Positions 8,164 to 17,812 of a stretch of DNA of 64,000 nt are shown in pieces. The stretch's first letter is position 1, and each line of letters opens with the position of its first letter. The notes beneath the pieces are model-generated. The model did not search any database. It saw nothing but the letters and a program-made list of their open reading frames with translations, and had not been told where the DNA came from. Location: NCBI RefSeq assembly GCF_041538045.1, contig NZ_JBGOSE010000001.1, positions 756,188 through 820,187 of the forward strand, written 5' to 3'. The position numbers and the translations under genes were made by a program. This stretch comes from Aliiglaciecola sp041538045. Its GTDB lineage: Bacteria; Pseudomonadota; Gammaproteobacteria; Enterobacterales; Alteromonadaceae.

Positions 8164-8847
8164 TTAAAACCTTAGGGCCAATGCATCACATAAAAACTTC
8201 TGAAGAGGTTGAGCTCTGCCATAGCGCCTAGCAACTTCTTCACATAAATCACCTCCAAACAAGAAGGCTTCAGGAAGTCGACATATGGCAATAAAATCTT
8301 TGCGTTTTATCTCTTCAATAAGTGCATGATCTGCACTGAATCCTTTAGGCGGACGTTTTAACTTTTCCCCCGACATTTCATATATTTCGTTAAACGGTGC
8401 GTGTTGAATTGCGTCTTCGTAACTGTCTGGTTTTAAAGCAATGTATTCGCGTATGGACTTTAAGGCTTCAGGTTCTGGTCGCCAAGTCCCCACACCTAGA
8501 AATACATTGTCCGGCTCGATGTGTAAATAGAATCCCGGTGCATGGACATTTTTGCCTATTTCATGACGAAATTGAATCCCTACATTCGTTTTATAGGGAG
8601 ATTTATCTTTGCTAAAACGAACATCTCGATAGGGCCGCATCATTGAACCACCTATCTTTTTGGGAATGGCTTCGTAATGGGGCGAAATCATCTTGATCCA
8701 GCTATCCATACCGTCAATAAATTTAAGGGTAGGGCTACGAACTTTGTCTTCATATTCCTGTTTATGATCGGCAAACCAATTTTTATCATTATTACTAGTC
8801 AGTTGCCTCAGAAAAGTCATCAAGCTTGGATCAAAATGAGTAAACAT
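8164..8847 (-). CDS. DUF2461 (TIGR02453) family protein
   Basis: This 227-residue protein matches the DUF2461 family: it starts F-x-P-x-x-x-x-F-L-x-x-L with NNDKNWF, has RPYRDVRFSKDKSPYKTN near residue 75, and GFYLHIEP near 108. No signal peptide or membrane segment is seen. Function is unknown for the family. GGAAG lies 7 bases before its ATG. It starts 11 bases after the ppsR stop codon on the same strand, so the two are probably cotranscribed; no functional connection is established. Confidence 0.88.
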   Translation of the reverse strand: MFTHFDPSLMTFLRQLTSNNDKNWFADHKQEYEDKVRSPTLKFIDGMDSWIKMISPHYEAIPKKIGGSMMRPYRDVRFSKDKSPYKTNVGIQFRHEIGKNVHAPGFYLHIEPDNVFLGVGTWRPEPEALKSIREYIALKPDSYEDAIQHAPFNEIYEMSGEKLKRPPKGFSADHALIEEIKRKDFIAICRLPEAFLFGGDLCEEVARRYGRAQPLQKFLCDALALRF

Positions 8848-8858
8848 ACGATAACTTC

Positions 8859-9671
8859 CTAATATTTACGTCTTTGTATACCGGTTTCCGCCAAAATTTT
8901 AGCTGACATTTCTTCTATGGAAAACTTAGTGCTGTTCAAAAATGGTATTTTTTCTTTGCGATAAAGGTTTTCTACTTCTCGTAATTCCATTCGACACTGC
9001 TTCATTGATGCATAACGGCTATTTGCACGCCTTTCTGAGCGGATGGAATGCAATCTTTCGGGTGCGATGGTTAAACCAAACAACTTATCTTTGAAGCGCC
9101 TCAGTGCTGGGGGAAGTTTTAAAATATCGCCCATATCTTCTTCGGTGAAAGGGTAATTGGCTGCTTTAATACCAAACTGTAATGCCAAGTATAAACTGGT
9201 TGGGGTTTTGCCCGATCGGGACACACCACAAAGAATAATATCAGCCTCGTTGTAGTCTTTAACATTCGAACCATCATCGTTTGCTAAAGCATAATTTACC
9301 GCATCAATTCTATTGTCATAGGTTTTTTCATGAATACTATGGGTTCTATGTTTTTCCGGCATGGAGGGAACACCAAGCGCTTTTTCTAGGGGAGCGACAA
9401 ATTGGTCGAGGAAGTTATAATTAATCCCCACAGACTTTGATATCATTTTTCGAATATCAGTATTTACGATGGTGTAAAACACCAATGGGCGTAAGCCTGT
9501 TTCCTTAAATTCCTCTGAAATCTTATTTAGTACTTTTTTAGCTTGTTGTTCAGTTTCTACGAATGGTTCGGTGTAATGTTTAAATTCTACCGTGAAAAGC
9601 GATAGCAAAGCATGGCCAAACACTTCTGCGGTAATGGCTGTGCCATCAGATATGTAAAAAGCTGATCTCAC
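8859..9671 (-). CDS. ppsR: PEP synthase regulatory protein (bifunctional kinase/pyrophosphorylase)
   Basis: PpsR (DUF299) inactivates PEP synthase by ADP-dependent phosphorylation of a threonine and reactivates it by phosphate-dependent removal. The 270-residue product shows the start FYISDGTAITAE, the P-loop GVSRSGKTPTSLYLA near 149-163, and the NYPF motif soon after. The GTG start is supported by AAGGA 6-8 bases upstream. It is divergent from its target gene ppsA across about 210 bases, the usual arrangement, allowing joint control. The intergenic region shows no operator I can name. A DUF2461 gene follows in the same operon. Confidence 0.96.
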   Translation of the reverse strand: MRSAFYISDGTAITAEVFGHALLSLFTVEFKHYTEPFVETEQQAKKVLNKISEEFKETGLRPLVFYTIVNTDIRKMISKSVGINYNFLDQFVAPLEKALGVPSMPEKHRTHSIHEKTYDNRIDAVNYALANDDGSNVKDYNEADIILCGVSRSGKTPTSLYLALQFGIKAANYPFTEEDMGDILKLPPALRRFKDKLFGLTIAPERLHSIRSERRANSRYASMKQCRMELREVENLYRKEKIPFLNSTKFSIEEMSAKILAETGIQRRKY

Positions 9672-9882
9672 TACAATTCCTTAACAATGTTGTAATTTTA
9701 TTACAGAAAGAAATTAAATTTTACTTTCATCTTAACACCATTCTAAAATCCCTGACGCAAAAAGCCAGAAGGTGAACAAAATAAATTCGTACGCACCAAT
9801 CTGAACACTATTTTGCAACAAAACTTATTTCGTTTGCGCCTTAGCATTCGAGCCCAGGACAAAAAACTTTGAGGTGTTAGCA

Positions 9883-12255
9883 GTGCAAGAATATGTACTT
9901 TGGTATGAGCAGTTGGGAATGAATGATGTAAATCGCGTAGGCGGTAAAAATGCATCATTGGGTGAAATGATTTCAAACCTGTCTAATGCAGGTGTTCAAG
10001 TTCCGGGGGGCTTTGCTACAACCGCATATGCATTTAACGAATTTTTAGAACAAAGTGGACTCGAAGAGCGTATCCATGAAGTGCTAAATAGTTTAGATGT
10101 TGACGATGTGGACGCGCTAGCCAAAGCCGGTGAAAATATTCGTAATTGGGTAATTGAAACCCCATTTTTACCGAAACTTGAAAGCGAAATTAAAACCGCA
10201 TTTGAAAAGTTACAAGGGGATGCTGGTGAAGAGGCTTCGTTTGCAGTGCGTTCATCTGCAACGGCTGAAGATATGCCAGATGCTTCTTTTGCAGGTCAGC
10301 AAGAAACTTTTCTAAATGTGAAAGGATACGAGTCAGTTCTTGTAGCGATTAAGCATGTTTTTGCTTCGCTGTTTAATGACCGTGCTATTTCTTATCGTGT
10401 TCACCAAGGTTATGACCACAAGGGTGTTGCTTTATCTGCTGGTATCCAGCGTATGGTTAGAAGTGACGTAAGCTCTTCTGGCGTTATGTTCACCATCGAT
10501 ACTGAGTCTGGCTTCGAAGACGTAGTATTTATTACCTCATCTTACGGCTTGGGTGAAATGGTTGTGCAAGGGGCGGTAAACCCTGATGAATTTTATGTGC
10601 ACAAACCAACCTTAGACAAAGGCCTACCTGCTATTGTTCGTCGCAACATGGGCAGTAAGTTAATTAAAATGATTTACTCACCAGATTTGTCCCATGGTAA
10701 ACAAGTTGAAATTGTGGATGTCGACAAATCTCAAAGTTTAGAGTTTTCAATTAATGACCAAGAGATCATGGAATTAGCTAAGCAAGCTCAAATCATTGAA
10801 AAACATTATAAACGTCCGATGGATATCGAATGGGCTAAAGACGGCACTGACGGTAAACTTTACATTGTACAAGCTCGCCCTGAAACAGTGCGTTCTCGTG
10901 AAGATATTCAGGTTATTGAAAACTTCCAATTGAAAGGCAAAGCAAAAGTTGTCACTGAAGGTCGTGCTATCGGCCATAAAATCGGTGCAGGCGAAGCCAA
11001 AGTATTAAGCTCAATTGATGAAATGGGTAAAATTCAGCCAGGTGATGTACTGGTGACGGATATGACGGATCCCGATTGGGAACCTATCATGAAAAAGGCG
11101 TCAGCTATTGTGACTAACCGCGGTGGCAGAACCTGTCATGCTGCTATCATTGCCCGTGAATTAGGTATTCCAGCGGTTGTTGGTTGTGGTAATGCCACTG
11201 ACTCCATCGAAAATGGCGATAAAATCACAGTGTCATGTGCCGAAGGTGATACAGGCTATGTTTATGATGCTGAATTAGAATTTGATGTTGTGACCTCGCG
11301 TATTGATTCTATGCCTGATATTCCATTAAAGGTGATGATGAACGTAGGTAACCCAGACCGTGCCTTTGATTTCGCCAGATTACCTCATAAAGGGGTAGGT
11401 TTAGCCCGTTTAGAGTTCATAATTAATCGTATGATTGGTGTGCATCCTAAAGCGCTATTAGACTTTGAAAACCAACCTGAAGAGTTGAAAGAAGAAATTT
11501 CTGAAATGATGGCGGGTTATGAATCACCAGTAGAGTTCTATATTCAAAAACTTGTGGAAGGTGTTTCGACTATTGCGGCAGCATTCTCACCTGAGAAAGT
11601 TATCGTACGCATGTCAGATTTCAAATCAAACGAGTATTTCAACTTGGTAGGTGGCTACCAGTACGAACCAGATGAAGAGAACCCAATGCTTGGATTCCGT
11701 GGTGCGAGCCGCTACATCTCTGAAGACTTCCGTGATTGTTTCGCATTAGAATGTGAAGCGATTAAACGTGTTCGTAACACTATGGGTCTAACCAATGTAG
11801 AAGTGATGATCCCCTTTGTACGCACCGTGGATGAAGGTAAAAAAGTGATCGAATTACTAGCCGAGCAAGGTTTAGTGCAAGGTGAAAATGGTTTACGAGT
11901 CATTATGATGTGTGAACTACCATCAAACGCATTACTTGCAGATCAATTCTTGGACATCTTTGATGGCTTCTCAATCGGTTCTAATGACTTAACCCAGTTA
12001 ACGTTAGGATTAGATCGTGATTCAGGGGTAATTGCTCATTTATTCGATGAACGCGATGAAGCAGTTAAAGTCTTGTTGAGTATGGCAATTAAAGCGGCTA
12101 AGAAACGCGGTAAATACGTTGGTATATGCGGACAAGGACCTTCAGATCATGAAGATCTTGCTGCTTGGTTGGTGGAACAAGGAATCGATAGTGTTTCTTT
12201 AAATCCTGATACTGTAGTAGAAACTTGGTTGTACTTAGGCGAAAAACACGCTTAG
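9883..12255 (+). CDS. ppsA: Phosphoenolpyruvate synthase
   Basis: The enzyme makes PEP from pyruvate and ATP for gluconeogenesis in the cytoplasm. Domain order is standard: the N-terminal ATP-grasp domain (VRSSATAEDMPDASFAGQ and related positions), the swivelling phosphohistidine domain with GGRTCHAAIIAREL (His near residue 417), then the PEP/pyruvate TIM barrel with GSNDLTQL and the C-terminal GICGQGPSDH. The product is about 790 residues, the usual length. The GTG at 9883 is preferred over the GTG at 9874 because GAGG (9871-9874) sits 8 bases before it and the product then begins with V-Q-E-Y-V-L-W-Y, as in relatives. Control by PpsR, encoded divergently, is expected. Confidence 0.97.
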   Translation: MQEYVLWYEQLGMNDVNRVGGKNASLGEMISNLSNAGVQVPGGFATTAYAFNEFLEQSGLEERIHEVLNSLDVDDVDALAKAGENIRNWVIETPFLPKLESEIKTAFEKLQGDAGEEASFAVRSSATAEDMPDASFAGQQETFLNVKGYESVLVAIKHVFASLFNDRAISYRVHQGYDHKGVALSAGIQRMVRSDVSSSGVMFTIDTESGFEDVVFITSSYGLGEMVVQGAVNPDEFYVHKPTLDKGLPAIVRRNMGSKLIKMIYSPDLSHGKQVEIVDVDKSQSLEFSINDQEIMELAKQAQIIEKHYKRPMDIEWAKDGTDGKLYIVQARPETVRSREDIQVIENFQLKGKAKVVTEGRAIGHKIGAGEAKVLSSIDEMGKIQPGDVLVTDMTDPDWEPIMKKASAIVTNRGGRTCHAAIIARELGIPAVVGCGNATDSIENGDKITVSCAEGDTGYVYDAELEFDVVTSRIDSMPDIPLKVMMNVGNPDRAFDFARLPHKGVGLARLEFIINRMIGVHPKALLDFENQPEELKEEISEMMAGYESPVEFYIQKLVEGVSTIAAAFSPEKVIVRMSDFKSNEYFNLVGGYQYEPDEENPMLGFRGASRYISEDFRDCFALECEAIKRVRNTMGLTNVEVMIPFVRTVDEGKKVIELLAEQGLVQGENGLRVIMMCELPSNALLADQFLDIFDGFSIGSNDLTQLTLGLDRDSGVIAHLFDERDEAVKVLLSMAIKAAKKRGKYVGICGQGPSDHEDLAAWLVEQGIDSVSLNPDTVVETWLYLGEKHA

Positions 12256-12282
12256 TTCCTATAGCAAGAACGCAAATACACT

Positions 12283-12314
12283 AAAGGCAGGTTTAACCCT
12301 GCCTTTATTTTTTT
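12283..12314 (+). terminator. Rho-independent terminator after ppsA
   Basis: AAAGGCAGG (12283-12291) pairs with CCTGCCTTT (12298-12306) over nine bases with a six-base loop, followed by ATTTTTTTT. It lies 28 bases after the ppsA stop codon. Confidence 0.88.
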
Positions 12315-12334
12315 AAGATAGTTACTGTTTGTTG

Positions 12335-12553
12335 TTAACGATATTTACGGTTGAGAAGGTATCTATCTAAGCGTCGAGCATTAATAGCCAATGAGTTTTG
12401 GCACTTCTGCAAACATTTTCGTGCAAACGGGATATCATAACTTAATAATACTAAGCCGCTTATTAAAAATAGAATAGAGCCTGGTAAGATGGCAAACACA
12501 ATTCCTACAGCTGATAACAATGCGCCAAGGGTAATTCGTATTGTCTTTTTCAT
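12335..12553 (-). CDS. Small PGPGW-like membrane protein
   Basis: This 72-residue protein has a hydrophobic core (about residues 5-38) made of two short membrane segments around ILPGSILFLISGLVLLSYD, followed by a basic C-terminal half (ARKCLQKCQN, RRLDRYLLNRKYR). The pattern 'LPGxxLFxxxGLxxLSxxxPFAR' resembles the PGPGW family of small inner-membrane proteins of unknown function. The start is supported by AAGGA five bases before the ATG. A nested dyad-symmetric sequence lies 28-100 bases upstream. Confidence 0.7.
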   Translation of the reverse strand: MKKTIRITLGALLSAVGIVFAILPGSILFLISGLVLLSYDIPFARKCLQKCQNSLAINARRLDRYLLNRKYR

Positions 12554-12580
12554 ATGCTTCCTTTTTTATTGGTTACCATT

Positions 12581-12652
12581 CACTAATTTGAATAATGACT
12601 TAGTTAGATACAACTTCGAAGTTGATAACACGCCTAGACTACTAAATTAGTG
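12581..12652. repeat. Nested dyad: 14-bp palindrome inside a 9-bp inverted repeat
   Basis: A perfect 14-bp palindrome CAACTTCGAAGTTG lies at 12611-12624. It is flanked by CACTAATTT (12581-12589) and its inverted copy AAATTAGTG (12644-12652). The two symmetry centres are within one base of each other. The element sits upstream of the small membrane protein and downstream of the desaturase. It could be an operator or a cruciform-forming site; no function is established. Confidence 0.7.
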
Positions 12653-12756
12653 TAGCGTTTAATTCAGTTTAAATGTGTTTCTTCATGTAACAAGTTGTGT
12701 TGTGTGCGTTTTCACTAAGCTTTTTTCTGTGTTTATCAACGACAAACTATCACTGA

Positions 12757-13719
12757 TTAACTCATATTGTTGACGGAAGAAGGGGCATGGTGAGTAAGGT
12801 TTGATATACCATGACGCTTAGAAATACACTTTTTTAGCACCTGCCAATAGTTGCTTTCGATACAATCAAAACCCTCATACATTCCTCTTTGTTTAAATAA
12901 TACGTGGGCTTTTTTTAAATTTTGCGCCGGTATTTTTTGATGAATGTGATGTTCTAAATGGTAGTTAACATTATTCGGGCAAATCAATAAGGAAACGAAT
13001 GGATTGGTTAAGGTGGTGCGCGTATTTAAGCGTGGATCCAAAGCATTTATGTTGGTCACCGCGCCATGTTCGCCCATGATTCTAATTCTACTAAGAGCTG
13101 GATAGATGAAAATATAGCCTGCCCAAAATACGCTATAAATCCACAGAGCATTGAAAAATAATAAGCTAACGATAATAACGCTATGAACCACTATGTTTGG
13201 TAGCCGTTTTTGCCAACTGGAAACGCTTATTTGGTAGGCAATTTCTTTAAACCCATTAATGCCACTGAAATCACGGGCAAATTTTCGAACCATACTACTA
13301 GGTGTTGCAGGGTAGCCAATCACAAATAATTTATCTGGATCTTGTTTGCTACCAGCATAACGATGATGCAGTCCATGACCAGTTTTAAAGGCATGGTAAT
13401 CAACTAATACCAAACTACCTAATAACCAACGACCTACAATATGATTCAGACGGTGACTACGAAATAAGGTACCGTGTCCAGCGTCATGGTTGAGTACGGC
13501 GATACCTAATATCCTGCCCCCCACAATCCAACTACAACAAATAAATGTGTACCAATAAGGGAAAATTAGTAAAATTATGCCAGCAGCAGAAATCAATGCA
13601 TAGTTAACTAAAACACGATACCATCCCACCAAATCAGAAGATTGACAAAGGGCTTTTAATTCGTCAGAAGAAATATGATCTGAAAGTTTTAGCAAGGTCG
13701 TATATCCAAGTAGTATCAC
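12757..13719 (-). CDS. Membrane fatty-acid desaturase family protein
   Basis: This is a 320-residue integral membrane di-iron protein of the acyl-lipid desaturase/hydroxylase family. The three histidine boxes are visible: HDAGH (78-82), HGLHH (115-119) and HLEHH (near residue 255). Hydrophobic segments lie at about 38-70 and 160-205. It probably introduces a double bond or a hydroxyl group into a lipid acyl chain or carotenoid-like substrate; which one cannot be read from sequence. The GTG start at 13719 has no clear Shine-Dalgarno, so the first residues are uncertain. It is divergent from a PaaX-like regulator 47 bases away, which is a candidate for its control. Confidence 0.85.
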   Translation of the reverse strand: MILLGYTTLLKLSDHISSDELKALCQSSDLVGWYRVLVNYALISAAGIILLIFPYWYTFICCSWIVGGRILGIAVLNHDAGHGTLFRSHRLNHIVGRWLLGSLVLVDYHAFKTGHGLHHRYAGSKQDPDKLFVIGYPATPSSMVRKFARDFSGINGFKEIAYQISVSSWQKRLPNIVVHSVIIVSLLFFNALWIYSVFWAGYIFIYPALSRIRIMGEHGAVTNINALDPRLNTRTTLTNPFVSLLICPNNVNYHLEHHIHQKIPAQNLKKAHVLFKQRGMYEGFDCIESNYWQVLKKCISKRHGISNLTHHAPSSVNNMS

Positions 13720-13766
13720 CTAAGTATAGGTATAACAAGAAATAGGGAAGTTGCAAATAATTTGTT

Positions 13767-14594
13767 ATGAAGTTGAATTATCAAATTGCTATTGAACGAC
13801 TCGACGCGGACAGCGCCGATAAAAAAGTGCTGGAATTGCTCAGTGCTATCAAAGGGTTTCAAATATCTGAATTGACAGGTCTTTCTGCAAAACAATTATT
13901 GGTGATTGCGGATAAACTGGAGATTAGTGAAGCGTCTATGCGGATGGCATTGTCACGCCAGACAAAACAGGGAAAATTGATTCGAGACAATGGAAAATAT
14001 GCCTTGGCAAAGGGGAAGAACCCTTTTGTGCTGCCGCGATTTTGGTTAGACATAAAACCACGCAGCATAAAGTGGAATGGGCAATGGTTGTTGGTGAATC
14101 AACTCCAGCATAAGTTTACGCCTACTATTATGCGACGGTTACATAGTAAAGCAGAGTTACTTGGTTTTAAGTTTTTTCAAAATCTAGGTTGGGTAAGGCC
14201 TAATAACTTAAGCGACTTAGCTGAAGAGACGGTCTATCATTTTCATTCGATTATTGCAGAACCAAAACTTTTAATTGGCAATTTAACCGATATTGACCCT
14301 GAAACTGCTAATTTGTTTAAGCATAGTTGGCCGACAAACGAATTAAACCAATTTTATGTTGATGCCAATGAGTTGATTGCCAATGAATGCAATTCAATGG
14401 AAAGTCAATCAGATCAAGATATTTTGGTACGCAGTTTCGCCCTTGGTCGTTTAGTTGTTGAATATTTGTCGAAAGATCCTTGGTTACCTAGAGAGTTGAT
14501 TGATTTACCGGCGCGCAATAGATTGTTCGATAAAACCGTTGAGTATTATCACAAAATTACACCTTTATGGCTAAATGTAATGAACCAACCCTAA
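13767..14594 (+). CDS. PaaX-like transcriptional regulator
   Basis: The 275-residue product has an N-terminal winged-helix region (about 30-85, LLVIADKLEISEASMRMALSR then KQGKLIRDNGKYAL). A middle domain follows with WLLV and LGFKFFQNLGWVRPNNL. The C-terminal part has DPWLPRELIDLPARN and LFDKTVEYYHKI, matching the PaaX family signature ending. PaaX proteins repress phenylacetate catabolism and bind phenylacetyl-CoA. No paa genes are present here, so the ligand probably differs. The gene starts 47 bases from the divergent desaturase, suggesting that it controls that gene and itself. The family call is good; target and ligand are inference. Confidence 0.78.
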   Translation: MKLNYQIAIERLDADSADKKVLELLSAIKGFQISELTGLSAKQLLVIADKLEISEASMRMALSRQTKQGKLIRDNGKYALAKGKNPFVLPRFWLDIKPRSIKWNGQWLLVNQLQHKFTPTIMRRLHSKAELLGFKFFQNLGWVRPNNLSDLAEETVYHFHSIIAEPKLLIGNLTDIDPETANLFKHSWPTNELNQFYVDANELIANECNSMESQSDQDILVRSFALGRLVVEYLSKDPWLPRELIDLPARNRLFDKTVEYYHKITPLWLNVMNQP

Positions 14595-14740
14595 CACCAA
14601 TGTATTTTTAGTTTCATATAAATCAATTAGATAGTTGATCTTGTATGATGAAATCAACTTATAAATTATATCGAATGTATTTAGGTAAAGCACAAAGCAA
14701 CAGGTTATAATATGCCTATCTTTTTTGGACGTTTAAAACA

Positions 14741-17700
14741 GTGACAATGTTACCGAGTATTGATCCACAATCTGCGTTAGAAAATCATTACCAAATGTAT
14801 TTAGAAGCGTTATCAGCTTCTGGTTTCTCTGGTGATATTGAATACAGTTACGCAAGCCGTTTAGCTGTAGCCACGGATAATTCGATTTATCAAAAATTAC
14901 CCCAAGCAGTGATATTTCCTAAATCTACTGCTGATCTGACTTTAATTGGTCGCACTTCAAATCAATATGAGCAAGTCAAATTTAGTGCTAGGGGTGGCGG
15001 TACGGGTACCAACGGACAGTCTCTTACAAGTGGGATTATTGTAGACGTATCACGTCATATGAATGCAATCCTTGAAATAAACGCAGAAGAATCTTGGGTG
15101 AGAGTGCAAGCTGGCGTTGTGAAAGATCAATTAAACGATGCCTTACGCCCACTTGGGTTTTTCTTTGCTCCAGACTTGTCCACTAGTAATCGCGCCACTA
15201 TCGGCGGCATGATCAATACTGATGCATCAGGGCAGGGCTCTCTAGTTTACGGTAAAACTAGTGATCACGTTTTAGCACTAACCTCTGTTTTGGTGGATGG
15301 AACTATTTTAGAAACTGCTCCTATGGCCATTGAGCGTGCACAAAATGCAGAATCTCAAAATCGTCGTTTAACTGATATTGCCGCACAGCTAATTGAAACC
15401 TGTGTGGATAAACGACAACAAATCTTAGCTAAATTTCCGCGCATGAATCGTTTTTTGACAGGCTACGATTTAGAGCACACTGTATCCGATGATTTAACCC
15501 AGCTGGATATTAGTCGAGTTATTACTGGCTCAGAAGGCTCACTGGTTTTTGTTTCTGAGGCAAAACTGAATATTACCCCAATTGCAAAATGCAAAGCCCT
15601 TGTGAATATCAAATATGATTCGTTTGAATCAGCCCTGCGACATGCCCCTCATATGGTTGTCGCTAATGCGACTTCTGTCGAAACTGTTGATAGCAAAGTC
15701 CTTAATTTGGCCAAACAAGATATTATTTGGCATTCAGTGAAAGACCTTATTCAAGACGTTCCCGGTAAAGAAGTTCTCGGCTTGAATATGGTTGAATACA
15801 ATAGTGAAGACAAAACACAAATAGAAAGCAAAATAGCGCAGCTTTGTGAAAGGTTAGAGAACGCTCAAAAGCAAGGCATAGATGGCATAATTGGTTATCA
15901 GCTAACCTATGATGTGGCTGATATTAATCGTATTTACGCAATGCGTAAAAAGTCTGTTGGCTTATTAGGTAAAGCGGATGGCTGGAAGAAGCCCATTGCC
16001 TTTACTGAAGATACCGCTGTCCCTCCTGAAAATCTAGCCGATTTCATTATGGAATTTCGCGCCCTTTTAGATAGCAAAGGCCTTTTTTATGGCATGTTTG
16101 GTCACGTTGATGCGGGCGTCTTGCATGTTCGGCCAGCCTTAGATATGAGCGATCCAAATCAGCAAAAAATCATGCAAGAGGTTTCCGATCAAGTGGTTTC
16201 CCTCGTTTCCAAGTATGGTGGTTTGATGTGGGGGGAGCATGGTAAAGGTTTTCGCAGTGAGTATGGGCCAGAGTTTTTCGGTGAAGAATTATTTCTTGAA
16301 TTGCGAAAAATTAAGAGTGTTTTTGATCCACTAAATAAAATGAATCCGGGAAAAATATGCACTCCCATTGAGTCAACAGAACAGTTGGTCAAAGTCTCCG
16401 ATTTAAAACGTGGTGATCTTGATAGACAAATCCCCATTGCCGTTCGCGATTCGTTTGAGGCTGCAATGAGCTGTAATGGTAATGCACTTTGTTATAATTA
16501 CGACACCACATCAACTATGTGTCCGTCGAGTAAAATTACCCGTGATCGTCGTCATACACCTAAAGGTCGGGCTGGGATGATCAGAGAATGGTTACGTCTG
16601 CTTAGTCAAAATAAGGTGGATATAATTGAATTGGAAAAAGGCGAAGATCGCCCATCTTGGTTTGAACGTCTGCAAAACACTCGATATAAATCGAAAAAAC
16701 CGGATTTCTCTCACGAAGTGCTAGAAGTCATGGAAGGGTGTTTAGCTTGTAAGGCCTGTGCAAGCCAATGTCCAGTGAACGTAGATGTACCGTCTTTCCG
16801 TTCGCGATTTTTAGCAATTTATTATCAACGTTATTTGCGTCCTGCTAAGGACGTATTAACTGCCAATATTGAGTCAATGGCGCCTTGGATGGCCAAAGCA
16901 CCTGCGATGGTTAATTTCTTTCAACGCCAAGCTTGGCTCAAAAATATAATAAAGCGCTATATAGGTTATGTAGATGCCCCGTTATTGTCTGAACCGTCAC
17001 TTGATAAGCGGCTTCAACAAAAACAAATCATGCCTTTTAACTTGCAGACTTTATCTGGCTTAAGTGAAAGGGAAAAGGCTGCAACAGTGTTGATAGTGCA
17101 AGACCCTTTCACAAGCTTTTACGAAGCTGAGGTGGTAGAAGCGTTAATTCAATTATTGCAAAAACTTAATTTTAATCCAGTGATTCTGCCATTTAAGCCC
17201 AACGGCAAACCTCAACATGTTAAAGGCTTTTTAGGGAAATTTGCTAAAACAGCGAAAAACACAGCTGATTTCTTAAATCAGATAGCAAGATTAAACTTAC
17301 CTATGATAGGCATCGATGGTTCTTTAGTATTATGTTATCGAGATGAATATAGTCGTATTCTAGGTAGTCAGCGTGGTAATTTTAATGTTCAGTTGGTGAA
17401 TGAGTGGCTTGCTAGTCAAACTCTTGAAAGAGAGCTGTTAGACAAAATGCAAGTTCATGGTACACCTGATGTCGATTTTAAACTCATTTCACATTGCACA
17501 GAAAAAACCAGCATTGCAGGAAATGATAACCATTGGAAAGCAATTTTTTCTTGGTTTGGTTTAAACTTGACACCTATCGCAACTGGATGTTGCGGCATGG
17601 CAGGCTCCTTTGGTCATGAGCTAATTCATCAACAAGAATCAAAAGGAATTTATGACTTAAGTTGGAAGCAGGTGGTGGACTCAACCCCTCAGCAAACACT

Positions 17701-17800
17701 TTTGGCAACAGGATATTCATGCCGTACTCAAGTGAACAGATACGAAGGTTTCAAACCTAAGCATCCAGTACAGGCACTGTTAGCAGTATTACAGAAATAG
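14741..17800 (+). CDS. ydiJ: YdiJ-type FAD/Fe-S 2-hydroxyacid dehydrogenase
   Basis: This 1019-residue protein is collinear with E. coli YdiJ (1018 residues), reported as a D-2-hydroxyglutarate dehydrogenase. The N-terminal half is a PCMH-type FAD-binding domain (ARGGGTGTNGQSL, then NRATIGGMINTDASGQGS) with the matching FAD-oxidase C domain (FGHVDAGVLHVRPALD, GEHGKGFRSEYGPEFFG). A ferredoxin-like segment holds CLACKACASQCP near residue 667. The C-terminal part has the CCG-type motif GCCGMAGSFGHE near 950. The start is GTG 14741 or, perhaps more likely, ATG 14747; neither has a good Shine-Dalgarno. A DUF4826-like gene follows after 12 bases and is probably cotranscribed. Confidence 0.93.
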   Translation: MTMLPSIDPQSALENHYQMYLEALSASGFSGDIEYSYASRLAVATDNSIYQKLPQAVIFPKSTADLTLIGRTSNQYEQVKFSARGGGTGTNGQSLTSGIIVDVSRHMNAILEINAEESWVRVQAGVVKDQLNDALRPLGFFFAPDLSTSNRATIGGMINTDASGQGSLVYGKTSDHVLALTSVLVDGTILETAPMAIERAQNAESQNRRLTDIAAQLIETCVDKRQQILAKFPRMNRFLTGYDLEHTVSDDLTQLDISRVITGSEGSLVFVSEAKLNITPIAKCKALVNIKYDSFESALRHAPHMVVANATSVETVDSKVLNLAKQDIIWHSVKDLIQDVPGKEVLGLNMVEYNSEDKTQIESKIAQLCERLENAQKQGIDGIIGYQLTYDVADINRIYAMRKKSVGLLGKADGWKKPIAFTEDTAVPPENLADFIMEFRALLDSKGLFYGMFGHVDAGVLHVRPALDMSDPNQQKIMQEVSDQVVSLVSKYGGLMWGEHGKGFRSEYGPEFFGEELFLELRKIKSVFDPLNKMNPGKICTPIESTEQLVKVSDLKRGDLDRQIPIAVRDSFEAAMSCNGNALCYNYDTTSTMCPSSKITRDRRHTPKGRAGMIREWLRLLSQNKVDIIELEKGEDRPSWFERLQNTRYKSKKPDFSHEVLEVMEGCLACKACASQCPVNVDVPSFRSRFLAIYYQRYLRPAKDVLTANIESMAPWMAKAPAMVNFFQRQAWLKNIIKRYIGYVDAPLLSEPSLDKRLQQKQIMPFNLQTLSGLSEREKAATVLIVQDPFTSFYEAEVVEALIQLLQKLNFNPVILPFKPNGKPQHVKGFLGKFAKTAKNTADFLNQIARLNLPMIGIDGSLVLCYRDEYSRILGSQRGNFNVQLVNEWLASQTLERELLDKMQVHGTPDVDFKLISHCTEKTSIAGNDNHWKAIFSWFGLNLTPIATGCCGMAGSFGHELIHQQESKGIYDLSWKQVVDSTPQQTLLATGYSCRTQVNRYEGFKPKHPVQALLAVLQK

Positions 17801-17812
17801 ATAAGGATAGTT

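Noticed and set aside
14633..14659. AGTTGAT...ATCAACT inverted repeat as a terminator after the PaaX-like gene
   Set aside because: The stem is only seven bases and no T-run follows, so it was not called.
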